A DNA stretch of 64,000 nucleotides from assembly GCF_025465935.1 (NCBI RefSeq), contig NZ_JANLNV010000023.1, forward strand, positions 62,001-126,000. The letters run 5' to 3'. The notes under the pieces are model-generated. The model was not told the origin of the DNA. It was given only the letters and a program-made list of their open reading frames with translations, and did no database searches. Positions 34,444-43,638 of this stretch are shown here, in pieces. A program made the translations under genes and the position numbers. How positions within the stretch are numbered: the first letter of the stretch is position 1; each line of letters opens with the position of its first letter. The DNA comes from Pseudomonas sp. 7P_10.2_Bac1. GTDB taxonomy: Bacteria > Pseudomonadota > Gammaproteobacteria > Pseudomonadales > Pseudomonadaceae.

Positions 34444-35121
34444 CGTTGAGCCCTCTTGTAGATGTGGGTCATTGTCCGAGCGGGCGCGACAACCTGTGTC
34501 GCGCCGCGAAGATTCAGCCGTGTAGCGTCAGGAATTGTTCCAGCCGTATATTGAGCAATTCCTTGGGGGGTAGCCGTTCGACGGTGAAGCGAAGGGGTGT
34601 TGCAGGTGGGCAGTGGCTGAACCAGCCGCGGTTCAAGACAAGCACGTCACTGCTTGGGAAGAAGGTCTTCTACCAGGAGCAGTACTCGCAGACGAGGTTA
34701 AGGGTGGGGGAGCGATTGGCATGGCGGCACCTAATAATTACCAAGTGCAGTCAGGATGGCATTGAGGGGCGACTTACCCCTCTAGAAAATCACACAATCG
34801 AAAATGATGGCAAAACAGCCACACCTCCCCTCAAAAGCGTCAAATCCAAACGTTAACTAATGTCAGCCTTTGACCATATCCAACCCCACCCACCCGTCTA
34901 CGCTCCAACCCCAAAGCGCCCTGGCGTCGATCACAGCAGCAGTTTCCAACAGAGGAAGAAGGCAGTGGGAAAGCAGTAAATCGCTCGTTTTAAGTGTGCG
35001 ACGGACCCAGATCGAGGGACACCCAGGGTGCTGATGACCCTGTAAGAACATTCGACGTTCATAAAAGTGTCACACGATTGTTGCAAAGTTCTCGGGCCCG
35101 ATCTCACACGGAATTTCTTTG
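34444..35121. other. Stretch without a supported gene, between the accessory region and pstS
   Basis: On the reverse strand, from about 34740 down to 34514, an open frame encodes protein-like sequence (RHANRSPTLNLVCEYCSW, then after an in-frame TAG at 34670-34672, FFPSSDVLVLNRGWFSHCPP). It may be a nonsense-interrupted remnant. Near pstS, GTGTCAC (35067-35073) and TTGTTGC (35078-35084), 11 bp apart, are a weak match to a Pho box. Nothing else is recognised. Confidence 0.35.
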
Positions 35122-36153
35122 ATGAAAAGCTTAATGAAGTCTGCTGCACTGGCTGTTGCTGTTTCTCTCTGCGCTACTTCAGCGTCTTTCGCTGCTGAAA
35201 GCGTGCGTCTGACAGGTTCCGGTGCCAGTTTCCCGGCTCCGATTTACCTGACCTGGTTTAAAGATTTCAGCAAGAAAACCCCTGGTGTCACCGTGGATTA
35301 TCAGTCCAAGGGCAGCGGTGCGGGTGTTCAGGACTTCTTGAACAAGACCGTGGATTTCGCCGCCAGCGACTCGGCAATGAGCAAAGAAGATATCGCCAAG
35401 GTGCCTGAAGGCGTGCAGTTGCTGCCGATGACCGCCGGTGAAATCGTTCTGGCGTACAACCTGCCAGGCAACCCTAAAGATCTGAAGCTGCCACGCGACG
35501 TTTACTCCAACATCTTCCTGGGCAAGATCACCAAGTGGAACGATCCTCAGATCGCCGCTGCCAACCCTGGCCTGAAGCTGCCTGATCTGCCGATCACTGT
35601 GGTTGTGCGTGCTGACTCCAGCGGTACCACCGCGGTCTTCACCAAGCACTTGGCAACCATCAACCCTGAGTTTCAGAAAGACCTGGGTGAAGGCAACACC
35701 GTTAACTGGCCGGCCAGCGACAAGTTCATCAAATCTCCGAAAAACGATGGTGTGACTGCCACCGTTCGTCAGACTCCTGGCGCGATCGGTTACATCGAAT
35801 ACGGCTTCGCCAAGTTGGCAAAAGTTGACTTCGCTCAACTGCAAAACAAGGCAGGCAAGTATGTTGTACCTAACGCTGAGAGCGGTGCCGAGGCATTGGC
35901 TGCGGTGAAGATGCCAGAAGATCTGGTGGCCTGGCTGCCAGATCCAGAAGGTGCCAAGTCTTACCCGATCACCACGTACACCTGGATGATCTTCCGCAAG
36001 CACAACGAGAACCCGGCCAAAGCCAAAGCCATGCGTGAAATGGTCGAGTACAGCCTGACTGAAGGTCAGAAGATCTCTGACTCGATGGGCTACATCCCGC
36101 TGCCACCATCGGTTGTTGACCAGGTTCGCAAAGCCTCTGCCAACATCCAGTAA
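35122..36153 (+). CDS. pstS: Phosphate-binding protein PstS
   Basis: A 343-residue periplasmic protein with a Sec signal peptide (MKSLMKSAALAVAVSLCATS, cleavage near SFA-AES). The mature protein has the phosphate-site motifs TGSGASFPAPIY, SKGSGAGVQDF, DFAASDSAMS and RADSSGTTAVFTKHL. It delivers phosphate to PstCA. ATG 35122 follows GGAA by 8 nt; the TTG one codon before is not needed. It starts pstSCAB. A weak Pho-box-like sequence upstream suggests PhoB control, but I would not rely on it. Confidence 0.95.
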   Translation: MKSLMKSAALAVAVSLCATSASFAAESVRLTGSGASFPAPIYLTWFKDFSKKTPGVTVDYQSKGSGAGVQDFLNKTVDFAASDSAMSKEDIAKVPEGVQLLPMTAGEIVLAYNLPGNPKDLKLPRDVYSNIFLGKITKWNDPQIAAANPGLKLPDLPITVVVRADSSGTTAVFTKHLATINPEFQKDLGEGNTVNWPASDKFIKSPKNDGVTATVRQTPGAIGYIEYGFAKLAKVDFAQLQNKAGKYVVPNAESGAEALAAVKMPEDLVAWLPDPEGAKSYPITTYTWMIFRKHNENPAKAKAMREMVEYSLTEGQKISDSMGYIPLPPSVVDQVRKASANIQ

Positions 36154-36225
36154 CGCTCGTGAGGCCTCTCCCGGCAGGCACCTTGGCCTGTCGGGAGAAT
36201 GTCCCCTCTGCTCCGGAATTAGCCA

Positions 36226-37191
36226 ATGAACACACCATTTGTCGTACCGGTTAATCCGGATTCTGCTTGCCAACCACCTTCCAAGAAGGATTTTTTGGTT
36301 GATCGCACCTTCCGTGCACTCGCTCGCATAGGGGTCGTTTTGATTCTGGCATTGGTCTTCGCCTTGGTCTTCGAGGTGGGACGCAAAGCCCTTCCCGGCA
36401 TGGAAAAGCACGGCTTGGACGTGATTTTCGGCAGTGTCTGGGACGTTAACCAAGGCAAGTACGGCATCCTGCCCGCTATCTGGGGCACGCTTTACAGCGC
36501 CTTCATCGCGTTGCTGATCGCAGGTTTTTTCGGCGTCAGCATGGCGATTTTCCTGACTCAGGATTTCCTGCCAGCCCGACTGGCAGCTGTTTTTCGCACC
36601 ATCGTTGAACTGCTCGCAGCCATCCCGAGTGTGGTGTATGGCCTGTGGGGGATCTACGTGGTGATCCCGGCAATTCGCCCGCTGACGGCGTGGTTGAACA
36701 CTGAGCTGGGCTGGATTCCTTTCTTCGGCACCTCTTTGAGCGGGCCGGGACTTCTCCCCGCGGCACTGGTACTGGCGATCATGATTCTGCCAACCATTGC
36801 AGCTGTTTCGCAGGACGCCCTCACCGCAGTCCCGATGAAAACCAAGCAGGCCGCCTACGGCATGGGTACCACCCACTGGGAAGCGATTCTCAAGGTCATG
36901 GTGCCTTCGGCGGCCACCGGTATTTTCGGTTCCCTGGTCCTCGGCCTGGGCCGTGCACTGGGTGAAACCATGGCGCTGGCCATGCTGGTGGGCAATGCAA
37001 ACAATATTTCACTGTCTCTGTTTGCGCCGGCCAATACACTGGCAGCTTTGCTGGCACTGAACTTCCCTGAAGCCGGGCCCAACGAGATCGAAGTGTTGAT
37101 GTACGCAGCGCTGGTGCTGATGTTCATCACGCTGCTGGTTAACGTCCTCGGCTCCATGATCATGCTTTACGCCCAGCGGGGTCATAAATAA
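36226..37191 (+). CDS. pstC: Phosphate ABC transporter permease PstC
   Basis: A 321-residue membrane protein with six or so helices. The binding-protein-dependent transport domain has IPSVVYGLWGIYVVIP, LPTIAAVSQDAL and the EAA-loop MKTKQAAYGMGTTHWEAILKV followed by LGRALGETMALAMLVG. These are PstC signatures. It forms the inner-membrane channel with PstA. Its stop overlaps the pstA ATG by one base (TAATG at 37189-37193), so they are coupled. Confidence 0.95.
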   Translation: MNTPFVVPVNPDSACQPPSKKDFLVDRTFRALARIGVVLILALVFALVFEVGRKALPGMEKHGLDVIFGSVWDVNQGKYGILPAIWGTLYSAFIALLIAGFFGVSMAIFLTQDFLPARLAAVFRTIVELLAAIPSVVYGLWGIYVVIPAIRPLTAWLNTELGWIPFFGTSLSGPGLLPAALVLAIMILPTIAAVSQDALTAVPMKTKQAAYGMGTTHWEAILKVMVPSAATGIFGSLVLGLGRALGETMALAMLVGNANNISLSLFAPANTLAALLALNFPEAGPNEIEVLMYAALVLMFITLLVNVLGSMIMLYAQRGHK

Positions 37192-38084
37192 TGACAAACC
37201 TCACGTCCCCTACCAAAGCGTTGCCCAGCCTGCAGCGTCGTCTTGAAGGTCGCTCCCTGCGCAGCCTGATCCTCACCACGCTGGTGTGGATTGGCGCGCT
37301 GATCGCCAGTGTGCCGCTGATTTCCGTGCTGTACATGCTGATCACCCGTGGCGGCGCCCGCCTGAGCCTTGAGGTGTTCACCGAGTTGCCACCCACCGGT
37401 TTCGAGACCGGCGGCGGTTTCGGTAACGCCCTGGCCGGTACGTTTGTCATGGTCGGCATCGCAGCAGCCATCGCGGTGCCGGTCGGCATCATGGCGGCGG
37501 TGTTCCTGGCTGAGCTGGGCCCCGAGAGCAAGCTGGCAAACGCCTCGCGCTTTGCCGCCAAAATGCTCACCGGCCTGCCTTCGATTCTGGCCGGTGTATT
37601 TGCCTACGCCCTGGTGGTCATGACCACAGGGACCTACTCGGCTCCGGCCGGTGGCGTGGCACTGGCGGTGCTGATGCTGCCTATCGTGGTGCTGACCGCT
37701 GAAGAGTCGATGAAAATGGTGCCCAAGATCATGAAAGACGCCGCTTACGGCATGGGCTGCACCCGCTCGCAAGTCATCTGGAAAATCGTCCTGCCAACCG
37801 GCCTGCCCGCCATTCTGACCGGCGTGATGCTCGCCGTAGCACGCGCCGCCGGTGAAACCGCGCCGCTGCTGTTTACCGCACTGTTCAGCAACTACTGGAT
37901 CTACCACGACGGCAGCCTGGCGGTAATGAACCCAACGGCCTCGCTTGCCGTACTGATTTACAACTTCTCTGGCATGCCCTTTGACAACCAACTTGAACTC
38001 GCATGGGCGGCTTCGTTGGTGCTGGTGATGATCGTACTGCTCGTGAATATCGTCAGCCGTATTTTCGGCAAGCCCAAGTATTGA
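37191..38084 (+). CDS. pstA: Phosphate ABC transporter permease PstA
   Basis: A 297-residue permease, the partner of PstC. It has [36 protein letters not shown], the EAA loop [20 protein letters not shown] and [20 protein letters not shown], all typical of PstA. The last motif includes the RAAGETAP stretch that distinguishes PstA. It lies between pstC and pstB and its start is coupled to the pstC stop. Confidence 0.95.
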   Translation: MTNLTSPTKALPSLQRRLEGRSLRSLILTTLVWIGALIASVPLISVLYMLITRGGARLSLEVFTELPPTGFETGGGFGNALAGTFVMVGIAAAIAVPVGIMAAVFLAELGPESKLANASRFAAKMLTGLPSILAGVFAYALVVMTTGTYSAPAGGVALAVLMLPIVVLTAEESMKMVPKIMKDAAYGMGCTRSQVIWKIVLPTGLPAILTGVMLAVARAAGETAPLLFTALFSNYWIYHDGSLAVMNPTASLAVLIYNFSGMPFDNQLELAWAASLVLVMIVLLVNIVSRIFGKPKY

Positions 38085-38103
38085 GATAGGGAGCATCTGT
38101 ACC

Positions 38104-38922
38104 GTGAACGTATCAAACGCGCAAATAGCCGCTCCGTTTGTCACCCAGGCGCCTGTGGTCATGGACTGCAAACTGGACAAGATTTTCTACGGCAACTTCA
38201 TGGCCGTGCGTGACAGCCATGTGCCGATCGAAAAGAACAAGATCACTGGTTTTATCGGTCCGTCCGGTTGCGGCAAAAGTACCGTGCTGCGTAGCCTCAA
38301 TCGCATGAACGACCTGGTAAAAGGCTTCCGCTTCGAAGGTCATGTTCACTTCCTCGGTCAAGACGTCTACGGCAAGGGCGTTGACCCTGTGGTGGTACGC
38401 CGCTACATCGGCATGGTGTTCCAGCAGCCAAACCCGTTCTCGATGAGCATCTTCGACAACGTTGCTTTCGGCCTGCGTCTGAACCGCTACAAAGGCGATA
38501 TCGGCGACCGCGTCAAACACGCCCTGCAAGGTGCTGCGCTGTGGGATGAGGTCAAGGACAAGCTCAAGGTCAGCGGTCTGTCGCTGTCCGGCGGTCAACA
38601 ACAGCGTCTGTGTATCGCCCGCGCCATCGCAACCGAGCCAGAAGTGCTGCTGCTGGACGAACCGTGCTCGGCCCTCGACCCGATCGCTACCCGCCGTGTC
38701 GAAGAGCTGATGGTTGAATTGAAGAAGGACTACACCATCGCCCTGGTGACCCACAACATGCAGCAGGCGATTCGTGTGGCCGACACCACGGCGTTTTTCT
38801 CGGTGGATATTTCGCAGGGCACGCGTACCGGGTATCTGGTCGAGATGGGCCCGACCACCCAGATTTTCGACAACCCGCGTGAGCAAATGACCGGTGACTA
38901 CATCACCGGCAAGTTCAGCTGA
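38104..38922 (+). CDS. pstB: Phosphate ABC transporter ATPase PstB
   Basis: A 272-residue ABC ATPase: Walker [10 protein letters not shown] (about 52-60), Q-loop [10 protein letters not shown], signature LSGGQQQRL, Walker [14 protein letters not shown] and switch VTHN. The N-terminal [10 protein letters not shown] region and [17 protein letters not shown] are PstB-specific. The start is GTG 38104 with AGGGAG about 10 nt upstream. phoU, which usually follows pstB, is absent here; a degenerate Fic-like gene follows instead. Confidence 0.95.
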   Translation: MNVSNAQIAAPFVTQAPVVMDCKLDKIFYGNFMAVRDSHVPIEKNKITGFIGPSGCGKSTVLRSLNRMNDLVKGFRFEGHVHFLGQDVYGKGVDPVVVRRYIGMVFQQPNPFSMSIFDNVAFGLRLNRYKGDIGDRVKHALQGAALWDEVKDKLKVSGLSLSGGQQQRLCIARAIATEPEVLLLDEPCSALDPIATRRVEELMVELKKDYTIALVTHNMQQAIRVADTTAFFSVDISQGTRTGYLVEMGPTTQIFDNPREQMTGDYITGKFS

Positions 38923-38995
38923 TAACCGCACGTCCGCATTATTAGCGGGCAGCGGATGGTTTTAGCGTGTTGTTTACCGTCTTTCAGGAATGCCA

Positions 38996-39694
38996 ATGTC
39001 TGCTACGCGTCGTCTTGATCTGCCAGCAATTGAACACGCTCTGCGCAAGGTGCAGAGCCGCTTTGCCGAGCTCAGCAAACACTTCACGGAGCCGCGTGAC
39101 CCGCTGACCGACGAAGTGCTGGACAACGTGCTTGAAGGCTATGCCCTGATTGACGATTATGTCGCCCGTGGGGTCGACCTGTTTGACCTTCAGCAACTGA
39201 ACCTGATGCTGGAGATCAATGCGACCGTTCTGTGTGGGCGTGAGCCAGAACGTCGTCTGGAGTACGCACAGCACCTGGTGGCGACCGAAGAACACTTCTT
39301 CAACAACGTTGAAGGAGGCATCAAGGACTTGTTCAATTGGTACGTCGCGCATCGCAACGAATCCGTCTGGAAACGCGCGGCCGGTGTCTATGTTCGTATC
39401 CTCAGCGAGCCGCAATTGTTTCTTGAAGGCAATAACCGCAGTGGTTCGCTGATCGTCAGCTATTTGCTGATGCGTGAAGGTCTGCCGCCATTCGTACTGA
39501 CGCTGGATAACGCCGAAGGCTACTTCAACCCGTCTTCGGTCATACGCAACTCTGCCAAGCATGGGGTCAGGGCGTTGTACGAATTACCCAAGATCAAGAA
39601 AAAGTACGCAGCTTTCCTGGAAGAACAGTCGCCTGCGCCTATGAAGTTTTTTCTTAAAGACCAGCCCTTGGCCGTCAATCAAGGAAAGCACTGA
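38996..39694 (+). CDS. Fic-like protein lacking the catalytic histidine
   Basis: A 232-residue helical protein. Around residues 140-155 it has PQLFLEGNNRSGSLIVSYLL, which aligns with the Fic motif HPFx[DE]GNGRxxR, but the catalytic His is Gln, the Pro is Leu and the second Gly is Asn. AMPylation activity is therefore unlikely. ATG 38996 is preceded by AGGA at good spacing; ATG 38990 is too close to it. The stop overlaps the next start (TGATG at 39692-39696), so it is translated with the HAD-like protein. Its position after pstSCAB hints at phosphate-related expression. Confidence 0.65.
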   Translation: MSATRRLDLPAIEHALRKVQSRFAELSKHFTEPRDPLTDEVLDNVLEGYALIDDYVARGVDLFDLQQLNLMLEINATVLCGREPERRLEYAQHLVATEEHFFNNVEGGIKDLFNWYVAHRNESVWKRAAGVYVRILSEPQLFLEGNNRSGSLIVSYLLMREGLPPFVLTLDNAEGYFNPSSVIRNSAKHGVRALYELPKIKKKYAAFLEEQSPAPMKFFLKDQPLAVNQGKH

Positions 39695-40329
39695 TGAACA
39701 GGGACTCAACACTTGCCAAAGGCCGAACGATCGTCGGCCGACTGAAACAAGCCCTCCAGTCGAGCCTCCCCATGTCGTTGCAAAAACGCCAGCGCGTCCG
39801 TATTTCGTTTGATATCGACGACACCCTGGCTTGCCAACTGCACCACTGTGATGTCGAGCAAAGCCGCCTGCCGGACTGTGTGCATCGCTGGTTGGGTGAG
39901 CCGCTGCGTTTTGGCACCCGCGCGCTGACCCGCGAACTGCGCCGCCAGGGTTGCAGCATCTGGGTGTACACCTCGTCCGGCCGTAGCCCGTCCTACATCA
40001 AGCGCTGGCTGATGCTGTACGGCATCCGTGTTGACGGTGTAGTCAACAGTGATCGTCATAACCACGCCCTGACGGAGCGCGGGCTTTCAAATGCGCCCTC
40101 AAAATTGCCGCCGGCCTTCGACATCGACTTGCACGTGGATGACTCTGAAGGCGTGAAGCTCGAAGGTCACGAGCACGGATTCCGCGTGGTTGTGGTTCAC
40201 CCCGAGGACGAACACTGGGCCCAGCAGGTGCTGGACGCTGTCGCCGTGGTCCAGGCGCAACTGGACTGGCAGCACTCGTTCAAACGCGCAGCCCCTGCAC
40301 CGCAAGGCGCCAGGGCGTTGTCTTCCTGA
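39694..40329 (+). CDS. HAD-superfamily phosphatase-like protein
   Basis: A 211-residue protein with HAD motif I SFDIDDTLAC (nucleophile Asp and acid Asp, about 38-47), motif II YTSSGRSPSY, a possible motif III Lys in IKRWL and an acidic motif IV DLHVDDSEGV. This is the pattern of a small HAD hydrolase. Substrate unknown. It is coupled to the preceding Fic-like gene by a one-base overlap, so the two probably function together. Confidence 0.8.
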   Translation: MNRDSTLAKGRTIVGRLKQALQSSLPMSLQKRQRVRISFDIDDTLACQLHHCDVEQSRLPDCVHRWLGEPLRFGTRALTRELRRQGCSIWVYTSSGRSPSYIKRWLMLYGIRVDGVVNSDRHNHALTERGLSNAPSKLPPAFDIDLHVDDSEGVKLEGHEHGFRVVVVHPEDEHWAQQVLDAVAVVQAQLDWQHSFKRAAPAPQGARALSS

Positions 40330-40449
40330 CACAACGCTGACGAGATACGAAAGCTACACTGCGGGCCGCAGGAGCGCCATTCAAAGGCGCTTCGCGAACC
40401 TCGTAGCAGTTCTACGTCCAGCGACGAAACAATCGTAAATCCTTCTCCC

Positions 40450-40899
40450 CTACTTCCCCCCTTCACAGCTCCCCAAGCTCTGGAAACGCTCCTCAAAGTC
40501 GTCCGCCAATTGCTCGAGCGTCACACTGCCCAAGCGTTCAATCAGCAGCGCTTGCGCGGCATCGAATGCGTCGGTGAGCGCCGCATTGACCGCTTGCTCA
40601 ACCAGACACTCCGGATGGTCTGTGGATAAACCGATGGCAAATAGCGAGGCCGAGCCCAGCGCCTCATGAATATCCAGCAAGGTCATTTCAGACAGTGGTT
40701 TAGCCAAAGTCCAGCCACCGCGATGGCCCTTTTCTGATCGCACGTAGCCTTGCTCCTTGAGCAGGGCCATGGTGCGCCGAATGACCACCGGGTTGGTTCT
40801 CAGCATGAGCGCCAGGGTGTCGGACGTCGCCGGCTGTTCGTGGCGAGCCATGTGAATAAGGACGTGGAGCATGCGGGACAGGCGGGTGTCGTTTCTCAT
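40450..40899 (-). CDS. Rrf2-family transcriptional regulator
   Basis: A 149-residue Rrf2 winged-helix protein starting MRNDTRLSRMLHVLIHMARH; the recognition helix region is TSDTLALMLRTNPVVIRRTM and the wing has EKGHRGGWTLAK. The three-Cys Fe-S cluster of IscR/NsrR is not present (only HPECLV and a Cys near the end), so it resembles the YwnA/non-cluster branch. The start ATG at 40899 gives the family length. It is divergent from a thioredoxin-reductase-like gene and probably represses it. Confidence 0.88.
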   Translation of the reverse strand: MRNDTRLSRMLHVLIHMARHEQPATSDTLALMLRTNPVVIRRTMALLKEQGYVRSEKGHRGGWTLAKPLSEMTLLDIHEALGSASLFAIGLSTDHPECLVEQAVNAALTDAFDAAQALLIERLGSVTLEQLADDFEERFQSLGSCEGGK

Positions 40900-40980
40900 G
40901 GTCGCTTGTGTCAGGGATGGAGGTGCGCTGAGTATCGCTCGATACACCAAAAGTTACGAGACTGTTGACACACCTTAATC

Positions 40981-40993
40981 ACGTAACTTACGT
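40981..40993. promoter_or_regulatory. Candidate Rrf2 operator
   Basis: ACGTAACTTACGT is a perfect 6-1-6 inverted repeat in the divergent region between the Rrf2 gene and the reductase gene. TTGACA at 40965-40970 just upstream could be the -35 of the reductase promoter, placing the palindrome over the -10 region. Confidence 0.5.
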
Positions 40994-41043
40994 TGTGTCG
41001 AGAAATCTTCGAGACGGTCGAAGGTTCAACGCGAGGCTCGATC

Positions 41044-41928
41044 ATGGTTTACGACGTAGTGATTGTGGGTGGCAGCTATGCCGGTCTTTCCGCGGGGCTG
41101 CAGTTGGCGCGGGGTCGACGCACGGTATTGGTGATTGATGCGGGGCAGCGTCGCAATCGATTTGCCGAACACTCCCATGGTTTTCTCGGCCAGGACGGTC
41201 GCAACCCCGGGGACATAGCCGATGAAGCGCGGGCGCAGTTGCTGGCGTACCCGACAGTGGAATGGCTGCAGCAAGCGGCCCTGAAAGCCGGGCAATGTGG
41301 CGAAGGCTTTGCCGTGGTGACGGCTGACGAGCAACGCTTTGAAGCGCGGCGTTTGATCATTGCCTCAGGCATGGTCGATGTCTTGCCGGACATCCCGGGG
41401 CTGTCGGAGCGTTGGGGCAAGCACGTTTTTCATTGCCCGTATTGCCACGGGTACGAACTGAACGGCGGGCCAATCGGGGTATTGGCTGCCACACCGATTG
41501 CCATGCACCAAGCGCTGATGCTGGCCGACTGGGGCCCGACCACGTTGTTCCTGAACGAGGTGTTCGAACCAGACGCCGAGCAGTTGGCAAGTCTCAAAAA
41601 ACGCGGTGTAACGCTGGAGCGTGAGCCGGTCGTGTCAATCAACGGGCATGCGGATATCACCTTGGCCAGCGGTCGCGTGGTTGAGCTGGCGGGGCTGTTC
41701 ACCCAGCCCCACATGCACATGGCCAGCCCGCTGCCCGTTCAGTTGGGCTGCGAGTTTGAAGCCGGGCCGATGGGCGACTTCATCAAGGTCAACGCCACCC
41801 GAGAAACCAGCGTGCCGGGCGTGTTTGCCTGCGGTGATGCGGCCGTGGCTGCAGGCAACGTAGCCATCGCCGTAGGGGATGGCGCACGCACCGGTTCTGC
41901 GGCGCATCAATCACTGATTTTCCGTTAA
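41044..41928 (+). CDS. Thioredoxin reductase-like FAD/NAD(P) oxidoreductase
   Basis: A 294-residue flavoprotein: N-terminal FAD motif VVIVGGSYAGLSAGLQLARG, redox CxxC in HCPYCHGYE (about 132-140) and a C-terminal FAD-binding GVFACGDAA. The NADPH loop GVLAATPIAMHQALML lacks the usual GxGxxA pattern, so it may not use NADPH in the standard way and could be a ferredoxin- or otherwise-reduced relative. ATG 41044 gives the normal start. It is divergent from an Rrf2 regulator, a pair common in oxidative or thiol stress responses. Substrate unknown. Confidence 0.85.
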   Translation: MVYDVVIVGGSYAGLSAGLQLARGRRTVLVIDAGQRRNRFAEHSHGFLGQDGRNPGDIADEARAQLLAYPTVEWLQQAALKAGQCGEGFAVVTADEQRFEARRLIIASGMVDVLPDIPGLSERWGKHVFHCPYCHGYELNGGPIGVLAATPIAMHQALMLADWGPTTLFLNEVFEPDAEQLASLKKRGVTLEREPVVSINGHADITLASGRVVELAGLFTQPHMHMASPLPVQLGCEFEAGPMGDFIKVNATRETSVPGVFACGDAAVAAGNVAIAVGDGARTGSAAHQSLIFR

Positions 41929-41950
41929 GCCATCTCCCCCAGGATTTGAC

Positions 41951-42745
41951 TCAAGAATGACCCCGCGCCCGCGCGACAAATGCACGGGTGCGTTGTTCTT
42001 TGGGATGCACCAACACGTCTGTCGGCGTGCCCGATTCGACGATGACGCCGTGGTCCATGAAGGCAACGTGGCTGGCCACTTCTTGCGCAAAACGTAACTC
42101 GTGTGTGACCACGATCATCGTCATGCCTTCTGCCGCCAGATCACGCATGACGGCCAACACCTCCCCCACCAATTCCGGGTCAAGCGCACTGGTTGGCTCG
42201 TCAAACAGCATCAACGAAGGCTTCATCGCCAGCGCACGCGCAATCGCCACGCGCTGCTGTTGCCCGCCGGACAAGTGGCGCGCATAGGCATCCACTTTGG
42301 CCGAAAGCCCCACGCGCTCTAACAGTGCGAGCGCTGCCTCGGTGGCTTCTTCACGACTTTTGCGCTGCACCAGCATGGGCGCCTTGATGATGTTTTCCAG
42401 CACGGTCAAATGACCGAACAAGTTGAAACTCTGAAACACCATGCCGGTCTTTTCACGCTGCCGGGCAATGGCGCGCGGCGAAAGACCAAAAAAATGATTG
42501 CCCTTGCGGGTGTAACCCACCAGTTCGCCATCCACCTGAATAAATCCGCTGTCTGGGGTTTCAAGCTGGTTGATGCAACGCAAAAAAGTTGACTTGCCAG
42601 ACCCCGAAGGGCCGATCAGGCACAACACATCGCCGCGCCGGACAGTCAGGCTGATGCCCTTCAATACCTCGTTCTGGCCATAACGTTTATGAATGCGCTG
42701 AGCGCTCAGTACCGGGACGCCGGCATGTTGACTGGACGTTTTCAT
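41951..42745 (-). CDS. Polar amino-acid ABC transporter ATPase
   Basis: A 264-residue ATPase with [34 protein letters not shown] and [12 protein letters not shown], the class that serves polar amino acids (GlnQ/HisP/TcyN group). Together with the permease and binding protein upstream it forms a transporter. Its start overlaps the permease stop by 4 nt (ATGA). Being next to organosulfur monooxygenase genes, it may import cystine or another sulfur compound; this is inferred from context. Confidence 0.93.
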   Translation of the reverse strand: MKTSSQHAGVPVLSAQRIHKRYGQNEVLKGISLTVRRGDVLCLIGPSGSGKSTFLRCINQLETPDSGFIQVDGELVGYTRKGNHFFGLSPRAIARQREKTGMVFQSFNLFGHLTVLENIIKAPMLVQRKSREEATEAALALLERVGLSAKVDAYARHLSGGQQQRVAIARALAMKPSLMLFDEPTSALDPELVGEVLAVMRDLAAEGMTMIVVTHELRFAQEVASHVAFMDHGVIVESGTPTDVLVHPKEQRTRAFVARARGHS

Positions 42746-43635
42746 CGCACCGCGATCCCTTTTCCAAAACGACGTTCAACCAGACGCTGCACGCCAGATA
42801 AGACCGTGGTTGCTACCAGGTACCAAAAGCAGGCGACCAACAGCAAAGGAATGGTCTGATAGTTTCGTGAGTAAATTAGCTGCACCGAATAGAGCAGATC
42901 CGACAGCGCAATCACGCTCACCAACGAGGTCATCTTGAGCATGCCGATCAGTTGATTACCGATCGGAGGAATGATCGAGGGCATCACCTGCGGCAGCACC
43001 ACGTGCATGAATTTTTGCCACCCAGTCATCCCCAGTGCATCCGCTGCATGCCGTTGGCCTTTGTCGAACGAGAGCAATCCGCCGCGTACGATCTCGGCCA
43101 TGTACGCCGCTTCATGCAGGCACAGTCCTAAAATCGCAGCCACATAGGGTGTAATGACTGCGTTGGTATTGGCGCTGAACAGCGTAGGACCAAATGGAAT
43201 ACTGATCGACAACGTCGGAAACAGCGACGCCAGGTTGTACAGAATGATGAGCTGAACCAGCAGCGGCGTGCCTCGAAAAAACCACACATACAGACCCGAC
43301 ATGCCCGAGATGAACAGGTTCGAGGACATGCGCATAGTCGCCAGGGCAATGCCGATCACCAGCCCCAGAAACGTCGTGACCAGCGTCAGCCAGCAAGTCA
43401 GCAATAGCCCATCCAGAATCGCCGGGTGAAACAAATACTGCCCGACCACATCCCAGGACATTCTCGGGTTGGTGACCACCGCCCACCCTACCGTCCCCAG
43501 TACCACCAGCATGAAGGCGATAAAGACCCATTGCCCATACCGTCGGGCAGGCACATAAATCACTTCGCCCGGTGGCTCCTGAAGATGGCTAAACGAATCG
43601 TCTTCTCGCCTGGTTTTCAACTCACCCACACTCAT
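42742..43635 (-). CDS. Polar amino-acid ABC transporter permease
   Basis: A 297-residue membrane protein. The HisM-type permease domain (about 60-290) has [35 protein letters not shown] and the EAA loop [20 protein letters not shown]. The N-terminal about 25 residues are cytoplasmic and hydrophilic. It lies between the binding-protein gene (3 bp away) and the ATPase gene (4-bp overlap). Confidence 0.92.
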   Translation of the reverse strand: MSVGELKTRREDDSFSHLQEPPGEVIYVPARRYGQWVFIAFMLVVLGTVGWAVVTNPRMSWDVVGQYLFHPAILDGLLLTCWLTLVTTFLGLVIGIALATMRMSSNLFISGMSGLYVWFFRGTPLLVQLIILYNLASLFPTLSISIPFGPTLFSANTNAVITPYVAAILGLCLHEAAYMAEIVRGGLLSFDKGQRHAADALGMTGWQKFMHVVLPQVMPSIIPPIGNQLIGMLKMTSLVSVIALSDLLYSVQLIYSRNYQTIPLLLVACFWYLVATTVLSGVQRLVERRFGKGIAVR

Positions 43636-43638
43636 ACC

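Noticed and set aside
34278..34856. 192-codon + frame in the gap before pstS
   Set aside because: Arg/Ser-rich, no domains, and it covers the better-supported 39-codon gene on the other strand.
35179..36876. 565-codon minus-strand frame opposite pstS and pstC
   Set aside because: It overlaps two certain genes completely and has low-complexity Gln/Arg-rich sequence typical of antisense frames in GC-rich DNA.
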